Positions 12,731 to 25,114 of a stretch of DNA of 64,000 bases are shown here, in pieces (within the stretch, counting starts at the first letter, position 1; the number at the start of each line of letters is the position of its first letter). The position numbers and the translations under genes were made by a program. Origin of the DNA: Straminergon stramineum (lineage: Eukaryota; Streptophyta; Bryopsida; Hypnales; Calliergonaceae); assembly GCA_963920665.1 (NCBI GenBank), contig OY987267.1:7750001-7814000 (forward strand), read 5' to 3'. Under the pieces are notes generated by a model. The model did not search any database. It saw only the letters and a program-made list of their open reading frames with translations, and was not told the DNA's origin.

Positions 12731-13191
12731 AGGTAAAACAACCCATTACGGAACTTTTGCCCATTACGGAACTCTATGAATGAGCCCATTATAGTTTTCT
12801 TTTAGTTTTTGAGATTTGGGTCACATTCAATGTCTTAGCTAATTGGAATGGAGTAATTAGTGACCGCAATGGGAACTTTCAGTTTTTTAGTGTTAGTTCA
12901 TTGTAGGAAGTGCCTTTTTCAGGTCTTCTCTGTTAGAAAATATTGTGACTAAAATAGGTAATTAAGATGAGTGTTAAGGATCAGTTTTTGTTGGTTTTGG
13001 GGTAGTCTACAGGCTATGATGGGTTGAACACTTCAAAAATTCATAACAAATTCACACTTTGTCGAAAAAATATAGTTTCAAATGCTCTGGCCATTTCTAT
13101 CACTTGACCTTCTCTGGAAAAAAAAGTAGAAAATTTCAGAAATGACAAGAGGGCAAACCCCCCATTTGGTCCGTAACGGGCTGTTTTACCT
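12731..13191. mobile_element. TA-flanked MITE with AGGTAAAACA ends
   Basis: The left end AGGTAAAACAACCCATTACG and the right end, read inverted, AGGTAAAACAGCCCGTTACG match at 18 of 20 positions. Both are bordered by TA (12729-12730 and 13192-13193). The element is 461 bp and non-coding. It shares the AGG-TA start with the MITEs at 854, 19252, 56661 and 58563, but its interior differs. It sits about 450 bp before the PRP3 start codon. Confidence 0.78.
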
Positions 13192-13642
13192 TAGAGCTTC
13201 ATCACTCCAACACCGTAGAAAATTGGATATAACGTAAATTCCCTGCCGAAGTCCTAAATCTAGGAAAGTCTGGATTACAGACACCCTGCCTATACCCGGC
13301 ACTTCGCTGGCCAATATCACTTTCCTAGCTACGTCGCTTTGTGCAGATCCTCGACTTCATCATGCGAGGGCTGGTCTTCAAGATTTGCAGACCCCGGTGA
13401 GGAGTTGCGGGAACTAATTGGAGCTTATCGAGGCTCCTGCCGGCTTGTTGTTCCAGTACTCCGCTCGGATTGATTGCATTGGTTTTTAGATTGCAATTAT
13501 GAGTATCGCTTCATGTCAGTCTTGGTGACTTGTAGGGTTGGGGCGGGGGAGATTTGTGCGTGGCTTCTTAGGTGTTTTTTTCTCTCGAAGTATTGATATT
13601 GGTGTCGCTGCGGAAGTGTCGGTGAGTTTTCTGGTAGTAGTA
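13192..13642 (+). promoter_or_regulatory. PRP3 promoter and 5' leader region
   Basis: About 450 bp of balanced-composition DNA between a MITE and the first in-frame ATG of PRP3. The frame is open upstream of that ATG but contains no earlier ATG codon. The transcription start is not identifiable. Confidence 0.5.
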
Positions 13643-16600
13643 ATGTCGCCCAGCCCGAATGCTCGCGACGAGGTTCGCAAGAAAGCGTACAAGCATGCAG
13701 TGGACGGCGATGAGGCGCGTAGGAAGCGCGAGGATAAAGCATTGGACATTCAGAAGTCCAGGAAGGACGAGAGTTTGTCGAGGAGGCGGCGAGACGGTAC
13801 GCCCTCGCAAAATTCTGCGACGACGGAGAAGCAGGTGAGACGTGGCTTCCTGATCATTGGATTATTTGTAGTTGGTAAACCCTAACTGAGGTCATATGGA
13901 AGGATTTTGATACTCCCTAGTAATTTAGGGTTTTTTTGGTAATTGAAGTGAATCTACTGTTGTGTTCTATCACTCGTCACTTCACTCAACCCTTGCGAGG
14001 AGTGATTGCGGGACAGCTTTTCATTAGGGTTTCCAAAACATGCCATGTGAGAGAGGTGAGAATCTATTCGTGTCCGCTCTCTGAATCATCCATCCGTTAT
14101 TCTACGTTGTTTGCAGAATGGATCAAGCGCTGTTCCACCTGCAGCTGCTTCTGCATCGCCCGGCACGGTGGAAGCAACCGGTAGGGCCGACATACGAGCC
14201 TCATCCAGCAACCACGGGAAGGAGGAGAAAAGTACTACTCATCCTCCTGACTCTGCAGGAAAGTCATCAGAAGTGAAGGCCCCTTCGAAGGCTCCAACCT
14301 TGAGCTTGGATGCGCTTGCCAAAGCCAAGAGAACCTTGCAAATGCAGAAGGATCTAGCTGAGAAGATGAAGAAGCTCCCACAGGTAAATATCTCATTCGC
14401 TACGTTCAATGAAAGACTTACTTAGCAGCTGTTTCTTTGCTCTTCGGACTCAAGTATGACTTGTAGCTACTAAATGAAGAATTCTAAGTTTGATGCTCTT
14501 GCAGCTGAACAAGACAGGAGCTGCAAACACTACCTCTTCGTCTGCATCAACCCCAGGATGGCTCACGTCAGCACCAGGAATGCAGACAACACCTTCGCAG
14601 TTGAAACAATTAGTCATGCCTATACCGGGGGTGGTTACTCCAAACATGCTGGGGATGATGCCGGGAATGATGCCGGGAATGACACCAGGGATTATACCAG
14701 GGATGCCCGCTGCCGGAGCTAATGTAGCAGCCCTGGCCAATTATGAAGCCGTAAAAAGGGCTCATGAGTTAGCGTTGCGCTTAGGATTCCACCAGATTCC
14801 TTTCGGTGTGCCTATAATGCCGACTATGATGCCCACAAATTTGGCAGAGGATGGCGGTTCAAAATCTGTGAAGGCACCAGTTCTTCGTCTTGATGCGCAA
14901 GGTAGAGAGATTGACGAGCATGGTAATGTCGTGGAGCGCTCGAAGGCTACCAACGTCAGCACATTAAAGGTGCAATTCCCCTTACGCTTGTCATTATAGC
15001 GGTCGTCCTACACAATGTGTCTAAACTTAAACCCTAGCCCGTAGTCGTGAAGTTTCCCTTAATTTGTACTTCGAGAATTTCAATGGATTCAATGGCTCAA
15101 GTTTTAGTTCCACTGTGTTTTCTGCTATGCACTGATCAACGGTGCAGTTTATTGGCTGGTATGAAGTGATAGTCTCTGCTCACCGTTCATACCATTTTCA
15201 GGTTAATATCAATAAGCAGAAAAAAGAAGCATTTCAAATACTGCATCCGGAATTGGAGGAAGATCCTGTTGACGATCCCTTTTTCGACGAGCGTGTTGCA
15301 TTTGATAAGAAAAAACTGGTGCGACCAAGAAGGCCTACTTTTCAGTTTGTAGAGGAAGGAAAATGGAGCAAAGAAGCTGAAATGCAAAAGCTTCGTGTAA
15401 GCAATATTACCTGGCCTTTCGCTTGCCTTCCATTCCGTTACAACCCGTCAGTACGAGTGTTACTTCTTGTTTCTTTTCAAGCTGCCAATGTTACGGTGTT
15501 GGTGGATTAGTGTTGTACTGAAATGTGTGCATTTATCTCGCAGGCACAATATGGGGAGGCAAAAGCCAAAGAGATGAAAATGAAGCAAGCAGCTATGTCC
15601 AGGGTGAAGCCAGAAGCTGACATCAATCCTAATTTGATTGAGGTTGCCGAGAGAGTCCCTGTTAAAGAAGAAAAGATCAAGGATCCTATACCTGATATCG
15701 AGTGGTGGTGCGTAATAATCCTCCCGCCTTGTCACTATCTCTTTGCTTGTAGCCATTTTGTGTGTAGAATTAAGTTGTACACGATACGTGGCTTGACTGC
15801 CCTGATATTGACATTGCATTCTTTTCTTTTGACTTGCAGGGATAGGGTGTTTCTACCTTCACGTAGTTACAAGGACATTGAAGAGGGAACAGTGACGGAG
15901 GATAGCATTACCTTCCTTGTTCAGCATCCTGTCCCCATTGAGCCACCTGCTGAGCCAGCACCTCCTCCTCCTCAACCTTTGAAACTCACCAAAAAGGAAC
16001 AGAAAAAATTGCGAACGCAACGTCGTCTAGCAAAGGAGAAGGACAGGCAAGAGATGATCAGGCAGGGTCTACTGGAACCTCCAAAATCTAAGGTCAAAAT
16101 GAGCAATTTGATGAAAGTTTTGGGCGCTGAGGCCACTCAGGATCCCACGCGTATGGAACATGAAGTCAGGAGTGCTGCTGCAGAGCGTGAGCAAGCCCAT
16201 ACAGATAGGAACCTGGCTCGCAAACTTACACCGGCAGAGAGAAAAGAGAAGAAGGCCAAAAAGCTGTTTGACGATGCTAGCACACTTGAAACAGTTGTTT
16301 CCGTGTACCGGGTTTCGGACCTTTCCCACCCACCAACACGCTACAAGGTGGACAAGAATGCTACTCAAAATCGTCTTACTGGCTGTATAGTTATTTCAGA
16401 GGGAATGTGTGTAGTAATTGTGGAAGGAGGTCCGAAATCCATCAAGCGCTATAGCAAACTTATGACAAGAAGAATAAACTGGGAAGCGGCTGTGAAAGAG
16501 GAAACTGAGGACGATGCAGAAGATGCGCCTCGCCGTACAAATAAATGTGACTTGGTTTGGCAGGGTAGCGTGGCTCACCCCAACTTTGACAATTTTAAAA

Positions 16601-16701
16601 TTGAGGAGTTTCGGTCAGCTGCAGCAGCTCGAAAGTTTCTCTCAGATTACAAAGTTGGGCATTACTGGGATTTTGCATTGAACTATAACGCTGAAGATTG
16701 A
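13643..16701 (+). CDS. PRP3: U4/U6 small nuclear ribonucleoprotein PRP3
   Basis: Six exons: 13643-13834, 14117-14383, 14505-14969, 15202-15396, 15544-15707, 15840-16701. They total 2145 nt, giving 714 residues, close to the size of animal and plant PRP3. The protein is a core component of the U4/U6 particle in the spliceosomal tri-snRNP, and its C-terminal region binds the U4/U6 duplex. The N-terminus is charged and Lys/Arg-rich. Residues about 195-225 are a Met-Pro-Gly repeat (MLGMMPGMMPGMTPGIIPGM). The PRP3 domain follows at about 260-480, including KEAFQILHPELEEDP, DPFFDERV and PDIEWWDRVFL. The last 140 residues form the DUF1115 C-terminal domain, with NRLTGCIVISEGMCVVIVEG and VGHYWDFALNY. 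A human-type N-terminal PWI domain is not evident. Intron 5 splits the second Trp codon of IEWWD. The Arabidopsis counterpart, RDM16, also influences RNA-directed DNA methylation (established knowledge). Confidence 0.95.
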
Positions 16702-19161
16702 TATCGGGTCTCAACGTACTGTTCTGGGACCTGATAATATGTTCAAATCTGCAAAGTGGGACTGCTGGAAGAGAGGAGTTATTATGAGATGATTCTCATA
16801 GACAATACCTGGACATGCCCGACAATCTTCGGTTGCAGTTGATTGCAGAGAATGGTGTTTAGTTGGAACAATGACTGACATCTGTGAGAAGTAACAAGAG
16901 AGGATTGAATTCTCTGTTTACATGTATTCCGTTTCATCTGGTGAGCAACCTATGATCCTATGGTGTTTTGTGGCAATTTTAGTTGTGATCTTTAGCGCAA
17001 ATTATGTCTAGCTTATCTTTCTATCTAGGCGATATGTGATTTCTATTTGAATCCCTGCTTAGGGTTGCTGTGTAGAGAGGGAGAAGAAGGGCTTGGGCAT
17101 AGGCAGTTGTTAGAGTATTCACCATATATACTGATGAAGCCATCGTGCTGCGTTATGCGGCCCAGCTGACGATGACGGCGACGGGCATGGATCTCGGCTA
17201 TGGCCCCCTGTGCACCTCTTGGGAGAACCACTTCGAGCTCTACATTTGCCTGTCAGGGGTGTCTGACACAGCCATGCTGAAGTATATGTAAGCAAAATAT
17301 CCCATCAGGGACAGGAATTATGATGCAAGCCATGTCTGTTTGGAAATGGATCTGGGTCTTCCATTAATCTGCACTTGATTAGACTTTATCCGAGTAGAGA
17401 ACACATTCAGAATAATTTTTGGTCTATCTCCAAAACATCAAGGTGATGTTCTCCAAGCCTTTTCCTACGAGGAAATTCTGAGATGTTTGGTGTCATTCAA
17501 TATAGAGTCCTTGATTATGTCCTTTTTTGTTCTATGGTATTGGGATGAATCCATGAACTAATATTTTTGTTCGCCGTTTCTGGAAACGACTAGGATTGTT
17601 TCGTTAAACTGGTTGCACTGCCACATCCACGATGTTTCTAGGACCCGCATTTTGGACGAACTTCTGTCTGTAGCAGTGTAGGTTTCTTGTCACAAACCTG
17701 CTGTCGTTGAATTATGAAGTCTTTTGAGGACTCCGGAGCTGTGATCATTTTATGTTTTGACTGTATGCATTGATTTATCGTGTGCCAGTTAGTTGCTAGA
17801 GAAAATTAAATGATTGAGACCGCTTATTAGAGAAGTACCTGAGGTATTACTCTTCTTATATCTATCTTGCATAAGTCAGTTGAGTTGGGGCATTGAGTTT
17901 TCTCGTCACTTCTACAGTGCAGGGTTTGTCATAGATGTGCATCGTATTTCTGGACGAGTGTCAAAACCATAATAGAGCTTAACGATATGTTTGGTGAAAA
18001 TGTGTGAAGCCTTGCAATTACTATTCTGGGCTTTCAAATTAACTATGCTATTCAAATTACTTGATTTTAGTTTTATTGTTGAGACTGGCTGCTTGGATCG
18101 ATCTGTGATCAGGTCTTGACATGGTGATTCGCTGCCTTCAATTCTACAGTAAGTTTTTGTAATTTTGACGCTATGCTGAAACCCTGAAAGAATTTGTCTC
18201 CTTGGTAAGAGTTCTAAACTCTCTTCTGGTGTGGTACATTTAGACAGAAATTGGAATTTTACTTGCATTTTCAAATTTTCATCTCTTATGATTCACTTTC
18301 TATCCTATGTATGTGAAGCTTGTACTCTTTTTTATCTATTACCGGCACTAGAATGCAGGTTTAATTTTACACTTGCATATAGACAATCTCAAAATGTCCA
18401 ATGCGTCTGTGAACTCTCGTGTACAATGGATCAAATAGGATTTGTCACCTCAATTTTTAGGGTGAGCATTATTCTAGAGAGTATATCTTCCTATTTAACC
18501 CGTAAAGCTCCATCCAACTTGAAATGGGTTTTGAGAAAGTTACGCATCCAAAATGAAGTAATAGATTTTGTTTTTTTCTCTTATTTTTTTCTTGACATCA
18601 GAGAAACAATCAAAATTCCAAGGAATCTAACTTTAATGACAATCCCAACAATTACAAAATAAAATAATGTATTTTTTTCTATTTTGGGTTCAAACTTGAG
18701 TACGCAAGAACACAACATTATTTTGCTTTGAAAATCTGTATACTTCTTCTTAACTTGAGGCCCTACTTAAATGTGAAGTACATCAATCTTTCTTGCAAAG
18801 GAGATTTGAGTTATGGGGCTTGAAAGCCTTACAAAGCCACATTGTCAAATGCCTAGACAATCTTGAAAAAAACATTTTGTTCTACTTTACAAGCTATGTT
18901 TTCAGACATATATTGCCTTCAATCCCAAAATTTTGTATTTGTAACCCTAATACTAGTCAAGAATAAGACTTTATAATTACAAATTCTAAAAAAGAAATAA
19001 AATTTGATTCATAGCCCCTTTCTCAAGATTGTTGATTTTTAGTACATTAGTAAATATTTGTCAATTTTTGAACTACAAATCTTTAGGAGTTAAATCACTA
19101 TTTGGAAATATTTTGAACCCTAACAACTCTCTTAGAGCACAAATTTATTTGAGTAGCTTTT
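16702..19161. other. PRP3 3' region and AT-rich spacer
   Basis: The first few hundred bases should hold the PRP3 3' untranslated region. From about 17400 the sequence drifts to AT-rich spacer. Short open frames, such as 18231-18662, have no recognisable domain or splice context. No gene is called. Confidence 0.6.
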
Positions 19162-19249
19162 TATATAATACTTCTTTTGTCTCAAAATAAATTTGTGGGA
19201 CTCCCACAATTTCCCACAAGAAACCATGGATTTATTGAGATAGAGGGAA
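19162..19249. mobile_element. Short Stowaway-like inverted repeat
   Basis: The segment begins about CTTCTTTTGTCTCAAAATAA and ends, read inverted, about TTCCCTCTATCTCAATAAAT, recalling the CTCCCTCCGT-type ends of plant Stowaway (Tc1/mariner) MITEs. The interior has the palindrome TTGTGGGACTCCCACAA. It is short, diverged, and abuts the next MITE at 19252. A lone similar end (TTCCCTCTGTCTAAAAATGA) lies near 53757. Confidence 0.4.
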
Positions 19250-19251
19250 TA

Positions 19252-19408
19252 AGGTAAACTACCCCATTTGAGACTAAATAGGAGTAAGCCCATTGTAGGC
19301 TAAACTATATTAGTGGTATGAATTTAAAAGCTTGAATGTACATCAACTAATATAATTTAGCCCACAATGGGTTTGCTTCCATTTGGTCTCAAATGGGGTA
19401 GTTTACCT
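19252..19408. mobile_element. Near-perfect palindromic MITE, AGGTAAAC ends
   Basis: A 157-bp element flanked by TA on both sides. The two arms of about 63 bp are inverted copies with only a few differences, starting AGGTAAACTACCCCATTTG, with a spacer of about 30 bp. A transcript would fold into one long hairpin. It has no coding capacity. It is of the same general end type as the 854, 12731, 56661 and 58563 elements. Confidence 0.82.
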
Positions 19409-19687
19409 TATCTATTTGCATACACTTGGTGCCATTCACTAATCTGTCAAATATACTTTCTTTTTGTGATCAAACCTTGCTTCATTTGAAGACCAATAGA
19501 GTAAACTTGCCAATATTAGTTCAAAAAAAATTCAAACCCTTCTCCGTAGTGAAATAGAGACCTTGTGCATATGAAAATATTTTTGGATTGAATTTTTTCT
19601 CTATTGCTCTAGGTGTAGTCCATTGTGTCCAATGGGTTCCTTTGCCGATGGTGGACCTCACCTTCTCAAAATGCCTTAATAACTTTA
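19409..19687. other. AT-rich spacer
   Basis: Between two transposons. No gene or repeat is recognised. Confidence 0.5.
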
Positions 19688-19766
19688 TTAACCCCTAAAG
19701 GACCATAAAGCCACCAGGTGGCTTCTACAACATTGTAATTTGCACCCCTAGTCCTTTAGGGATTAA
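19688..19766. mobile_element. 79-bp TTAA-bounded deletion derivative
   Basis: Bounded by TTAA. It starts TTAACCCCTAAAGGACC and ends TCCTTTAGGGATTAA. Its left roughly 46 bp match the inverted right end of the 605-bp element at 35771-36375 (sharing GGCTTCTACAAC). Its right roughly 28 bp match the inverted left end of that element. It therefore looks like an internally deleted copy that keeps little more than the two termini. Confidence 0.78.
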
Positions 19767-21137
19767 GGCATGGACTATTGCAAGATTTCTTTCATGAACT
19801 CTTGAATTATGCAACTAGTAGGTATGACGCATTTTTTTGGAATACATTAACCCCTAAATGTTGAGATTTATCTCCAAAATTGATGTTTTGAAAAAAAACA
19901 TTATAAAGTGCAATTTGGAAGCATATTTTGGGATTGATATACAAATGAAAGTAATAGATTTTGAGTTCTAGATTCCATCCCTATGGTTAGATTCACCAAT
20001 GCCATCACTAGTATTCTTTTATAAGTTTTGAAAAGAAAATTTCAAAATTCTTTCAAAATTCGATTACAAGTAAAATATTATCATTTTTTGAGTAAAATTT
20101 GTTGGAATGAAATTGAAATGAGGTTCTCTTCACAGGATGATTTTTCAAATCCATCTAATTCTTGATAATATTTCCAACTTTCCATTTTTATAGGTCCTCA
20201 ATCATAGGTCAAAGTCATCAAATAGTAGGCTCCTAAGCTCTTAAGCTCAGGCTCCTAGGCTCGTATATTAGCAACATGATAATTGAGCTATTGATAAACC
20301 ATAAATAAGGAAACCAAACAACAATTCTTTTTTGTCAAATTGTTGTCTCATATTTAAAAATCTTAGTCAAATGCAATAATCAAAAAATCTTTTTGCGAAT
20401 CACATTCAAAGCACTTTTATACAACATGCTACTTGCAATGTTCAATCTAAAAATAATGTTCTTCCAAATATTTTAACACTAATTTAAAGATAAAATTCAT
20501 TTTTCTAAGTTAATTTTAATGGAAGTGCTTTTGTACATAAATCATATTTCTAGGCATACTACTAATACAAGGAATTTAAGAATTCAAATGAACCAATTTT
20601 TTGGAATGAATATCATGGAATTAGTAAGATTGTAAAGGGAAATTTGGAAAGAAAATTTTAGTATTTTATAACATAATATCTAAGGACCAGAAATCATAAA
20701 ACATACTTGAAAATTCATTTAATTATTCCCTATAGTCCCATTGTCCACACAAGAAACAAAATTGATTTTAGGTAGGCTCCTACGGTCTCCATTTTTGTCA
20801 AAAAAAATTTGAAGCTATTTTTGAATATAGGAAAATACATAAGCTTTTCTAGGATTATATTTTTTTTATTACATTTGGTGCTAAGGAGGAAAATTTATGC
20901 CACCCTAAGCCAAAAATTGAGTTCATCGAGCAACGACCAAAAAATCCCCAAAAGTCAAAATAAAACTCTAAGAAAATTTCTTCTCATAGAAATTAATTTA
21001 GTCTTCTTAGAAAGATTTGATTCATTCTATTTGGACTAATGAAGAGAAAGTTATAGATAATCTTAGTTATCCGACAATTTAGGAAGCTTCTTGAAAAAAT
21101 AACTTGTAAGATTTATTTTTGAATGAAATTTTTGCAA
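19767..21137. other. AT-rich spacer with an orphan TTAA-element end
   Basis: At 19847 a left-type end (TTAACCCCTAAATG) appears with no obvious partner, perhaps the remains of a copy whose right end is gone. The remainder is AT-rich with no coding signal. The short frame at 20809-21039 is not convincing. Confidence 0.5.
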
Positions 21138-21730
21138 TTAACCCCTAAAGGACCGAGGCACATTTTGGGCAGAAATTGTCAAAAACTGCCACTTTCTAGG
21201 GCAGCAAGAAAAAAATGAAAAAAAAGTTTTTTTTTCAAAATTCGACTGTACAAATTTGAATTAGATTTCTTTGGGAACATGTGGAAAAAAATTTAGAAAC
21301 TTTGATGGCACAGATTGAAAGATTATAACATTTGAAGTTAGGTGAAAAAGTTTTTTTCTAACCTTGCCCGACATGGCCTACAAACTTTAACTCCTAGAAT
21401 GAGATTCTTACACTAAATAGGGTTCTTTTTTTTGACATTTGCATCTTGGATCATGTAAGCTACACACCTACCAAATTTCAAAATCATAGGAAGAGTTTTG
21501 CACATGCTGCCCAAAGTTGCCCGAGCTGCCCGAGCTGCCCGCAAAGTTCAGGGGAGCATAACTTTTGATCCGGGCACCCGATCGGAAAAAAAATTAGATT
21601 TTTAGGAAGGGGATACATGGTTACTCATTATGTCCAAATTTCATGAACATTTGACTAAAAATGACTTCATAGGAGCCTACCTGAGATTTCTTGCATATGC
21701 CAAACGGACACTTGGTCCTTTAGGGGTTAA
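21138..21730. mobile_element. TTAA-bounded transposon, 593 bp
   Basis: The ends are inverted copies of TTAACCCCTAAAGGACC (right end GGTCCTTTAGGGGTTAA). The interior is non-coding. Near its right end the motif CCTACCTGAGATTTCTTGCA recurs, diverged, in remains at about 56430-56553 and 55380-55480, so these belong to one family. Target and termini fit piggyBac-type non-autonomous elements. Confidence 0.82.
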
Positions 21731-22628
21731 AAAAAATCAAGATTTATTTTTTCTTGCCATAACAATCTTATCATTAAGATTTTGTATTTTAATCCCATCT
21801 TAGACCTATTAAGAATTTTTTTTAATCAATCTCGTACCTAGTTCAACTTAACAATTTTTAAAGAATGAAGATAAAAGATTTTTACATTTATATTTATTTT
21901 CCTAGACTTTTAATTCAATCAATTCTTTATTATAAAATATTTTCATCCAATATTGTTTTAAGCTAAGAAGATCAAAGCCTTAAAATCAAATTAGATAAAA
22001 TAGTGTTCTTCACTTAAAATGCATGTATCTTGTATTCAACCCAATTAAGTTTATTTAAATTTTCTTCCACACATTCTTATACTAGACTAGTGCAAGATCT
22101 TATAGATAATGCGAAAAAAATAATTTCTAAATTTTTTTGCATTGTGCAACAAAAATGACAATTTTGAATGAAATTTGATGGAAAAAGGCGTTGGGGCTTC
22201 AAGGATAAATATTTAAAGAAACAATGCCAAGAAACTCATATTAGAGCATATAAAAATATTAGAAATATAGGATTAAAACACTTTTATTGATAAAACTATT
22301 TTGAGCGAATATTGATATCATTTCAGATTTTGGGATCGTATTTTGAAATTTGTGTTTGTTAATTAATCAATTTCATTTTTTTCATCAATGTTGAAGCATT
22401 TTATTTTAATTGAGATTCACAAAGTTCTTGAAATTTTAGGTTTGAAAAAAACTTAACCAAACTTGTATGACTATAGTAGTATAGACATGAAAATGTAGGC
22501 TGAAATGCATTATTTAGATTGAAAATTAGGGTAAATGTAGAACTAAATCAATTAGAAAATACAAAAATTGAACATTCATAATATTTATAAAAGAAAGAAA
22601 GTGAAACAAATATTGCAATAGTTTTGTA
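21731..22628 (+). other. Spacer upstream of the AT-rich membrane-protein gene
   Basis: Very AT-rich. Presumably contains the promoter of the gene that starts at 22629, but no element is identifiable. Confidence 0.4.
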
Positions 22629-25114
22629 ATGGCCATAAGAGGGAAGGTATCAGCCTATACAATCTTTCTAATTATGGCAATAGGAACCATTGCCCTTGTG
22701 AGTTTTCAAAGTTTAAAGGAGAGAAAGAATTTAACAATTCTTTTAGTAGCTAAAAACAAAAAGATTGATGATCTCAATAACCGATTTGAAGTAGGTTCCA
22801 TCAATCTTGTCTCTTATATGAACTACTTAATTAATATTATTAATAAATTTTGAGTTCATTGATATTATTCAAAATGAGCTTATTTTCTAAATTTTACATG
22901 AAGACTTCATATTATATATGCAAATATTTAAATTATATTATAAATTTATAATATTTGTAATTTCACAAAAGTAAACTTTTGTATTTGAACTTCTATAGTC
23001 TAGAATTATTTTGAAAACAAAAATCCGTACCTTAAGGGAGGTTGTTTTGTTTTGTTTGATTGTTTGTTTGTTACATTGAGATCTCCCAGACCATGCGTCC
23101 CCCAGCCACATGCTTGGTATTGTCGGAAAGCCCTCAGTGAGGAGGGGTGCATGGGCTTTGTTTCATGACATTTGAATCTACAATTTGAAAGTTATTGAAT
23201 TTCAAAGTCTTTTTGAATTAAAAAAATTAGAAAAGTACTTTTACTTTTCTTCTGACTATGGCAACGGCACAGGCCACACTAGTTTATCATTAAACCCTAA
23301 ATGCCCAAGGCCTGTTTGGAGCTTCTTGAAATTTGCTCTAAATTGAACCAAAAGTCAACATTTTCATAAGTTGTACCAATTTCTTTTGAATTGTAACCAT
23401 ACAAATTCAAACTAGACATGTTAGAGATCACATAGGAAAAGAAAACATAACAATATTACTTATAGATTGAAAGATTATAATGTTTGATCATGAGGGTGTA
23501 AAAACTATGAAAATTTTTCAATTCACTTTTTGCATGTCAACTCTAAAGAGTTGGTCACTAAAAAAATATGAGGTTATAGGGCCTAGCATGCACAACCCCA
23601 ATCAATTTACATTTTTTCAAAATCTTTTCTATGATTTTTGTAAATGAATTTCTAATGTGATTTTGCCTCCAAGATCTAGTGTATTTGAGGCTCATTTCCA
23701 AGAGCCCACAACACTGCAAGAAGTCAAGATTGCACTGGGTATCCTTGTACAAAATCTTCAATAAAAAAATCATAATTCTTTATTTTTAAGATCAGCTTTT
23801 TGATCCTAAAACTAGACTTCAAAAAGAATTCTCCAAAAATATAAACTACTAACAATAGAAATTTGGTTGGGTTTTACTTAACTTCAAAGTTTTCTAAACA
23901 CCACATTTGGGTGCCTTGGGCATTTAGGGGTTAAATCACCATTAATCATATTCATGAATTTTTTTTTGTAATTATCAGTAAGAAAAATTCGATATTGAAA
24001 AATAAAGATTATATCAATTTTATAAAGTTTTATTCTTTTTTGGAAGAAACTTAATTTTAAAGAAAATAATATGATTGTTATTTGGAGGCTAAGAATATTA
24101 GTATGTTATAGTAGTTCTTCAAGTGATTCTATTTTTGAATTTCTTATATTTTTGTGATGATATTTTACAGGAGTTGTTGGAAGCAACAAAAAAGACATTG
24201 ACACAAGTAAAAGAAGATAAAGAAAGGTTAAGTCATAAAATAAAAGACTTAGAAAATAATAATATGATATATCATACTTCATGTAAGCATGATAAAGAAA
24301 AATGTGAAATGGAAAAGAAGAAAGAAGTCCAAGACTTAAGGGAGATTCTTCAAGCAAGAGAGAGTGAAATTATCACAAAAAATGAAAAAATTGATCAATT
24401 GAAACTTGACAATAAGAATGTTGATAAAAAGAAGGTGATAGAATTGTCTCAAAAAAATGATTTTTTGGAGAGAGGTCTTGACTCTTTCATAGGAATTGTA
24501 GATGACATTAGAGACAAAAACTTTGAAAATTCTAATTTCCAAAATGCTCCAAGAAGTGAGAAGGCAAGTGAAATTGGAAGTCTTGCTGAAGAGAGGTACT
24601 TGAACTTCACAAGAATATTTCATTTCTATTAAATATATGATCAAAGAAATCAAATTATTCAATATTTTAGACCTTAACAAGCATGGATAATATTTAGTAT
24701 TTTAATAGATCTTCAATCTTTCAATATGTATTTAAAGGAGATATGAAACATATTTAATCTCTTCAATTTAGTGGGATTAAATTATACTATTTATATATTA
24801 ATGCAGTATTGCAAAATCACCTAAATATATTGATTTTTTTTAATCTACTATAATTGTGCTATTATGAAGGATTTTGTTACATTCATTGAAGCTATATAAT
24901 TTTATCTTTAAGTATACAAATACAATATTAACATTGATACCATATTGTGACTTTACTAAATAGGAATATTGTAAAGGAAGATGATATAGAAGACCCAAAA
25001 GATAACAAAATTAAAGAAAATATTACCAATCTTGAAGAAAATACACTTGCAATTCTTGAAGTGAATGGAAATGAAGACAACACTATTAAAGAACTTGAAA
25101 GTGATATACAATAG
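22629..25114 (+). CDS. Predicted single-pass membrane protein with coiled coil
   Basis: Three exons: 22629-22790, 24171-24595, 24964-25114. They total 738 nt, giving 245 residues. Junctions are GAA|GTAGGT ... TTTACAG|GAG (phase 0) and AG|GTACTT ... AAATAG|GAA (phase 2), and the frame holds through both. Residues about 8-27 (SAYTIFLIMAIGTIALVSFQ) are a hydrophobic signal-anchor after a short basic N-terminus. From about 28 the protein is highly charged, with heptads (LLEATKKTLTQVKEDKERL; LREILQARESEIITKNEKI), indicating a long coiled coil, then an acidic tail. A short N-terminal anchor followed by coiled coil is typical of Golgi or ER type II proteins; the function is unknown. Codon use is strongly AT-rich, unlike the other genes here. 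Intron 1 (1380 bp) contains a complete TTAA-bounded transposon (23290-23934), which helped hide the gene. It could instead be a decayed copy, but no break is seen. Confidence 0.62.
23290..23934. mobile_element. TTAA-bounded transposon, 645 bp, inside an intron
   Basis: The left end is TTAAACCCTAAATGCCCAAG and the right end CTTGGGCATTTAGGGGTTAA. A homologous copy lies at 34282-34938 and shares the stretches GGAGCTTCTTGAAATTTGCT and GGTTATAGGGCCTAGCATGC, in the same orientation. It is non-coding and lies within intron 1 of the gene at 22629. Confidence 0.85.

Noticed and set aside
12460..12783. 107-residue open frame
   Set aside because: Its end runs into the MITE terminus at 12731, and its composition looks like translated AT-rich spacer.
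18231..18662. 143-residue open frame
   Set aside because: No domain, composition of translated spacer (Phe, Leu, Ile, Ser), and no supporting exon neighbours.
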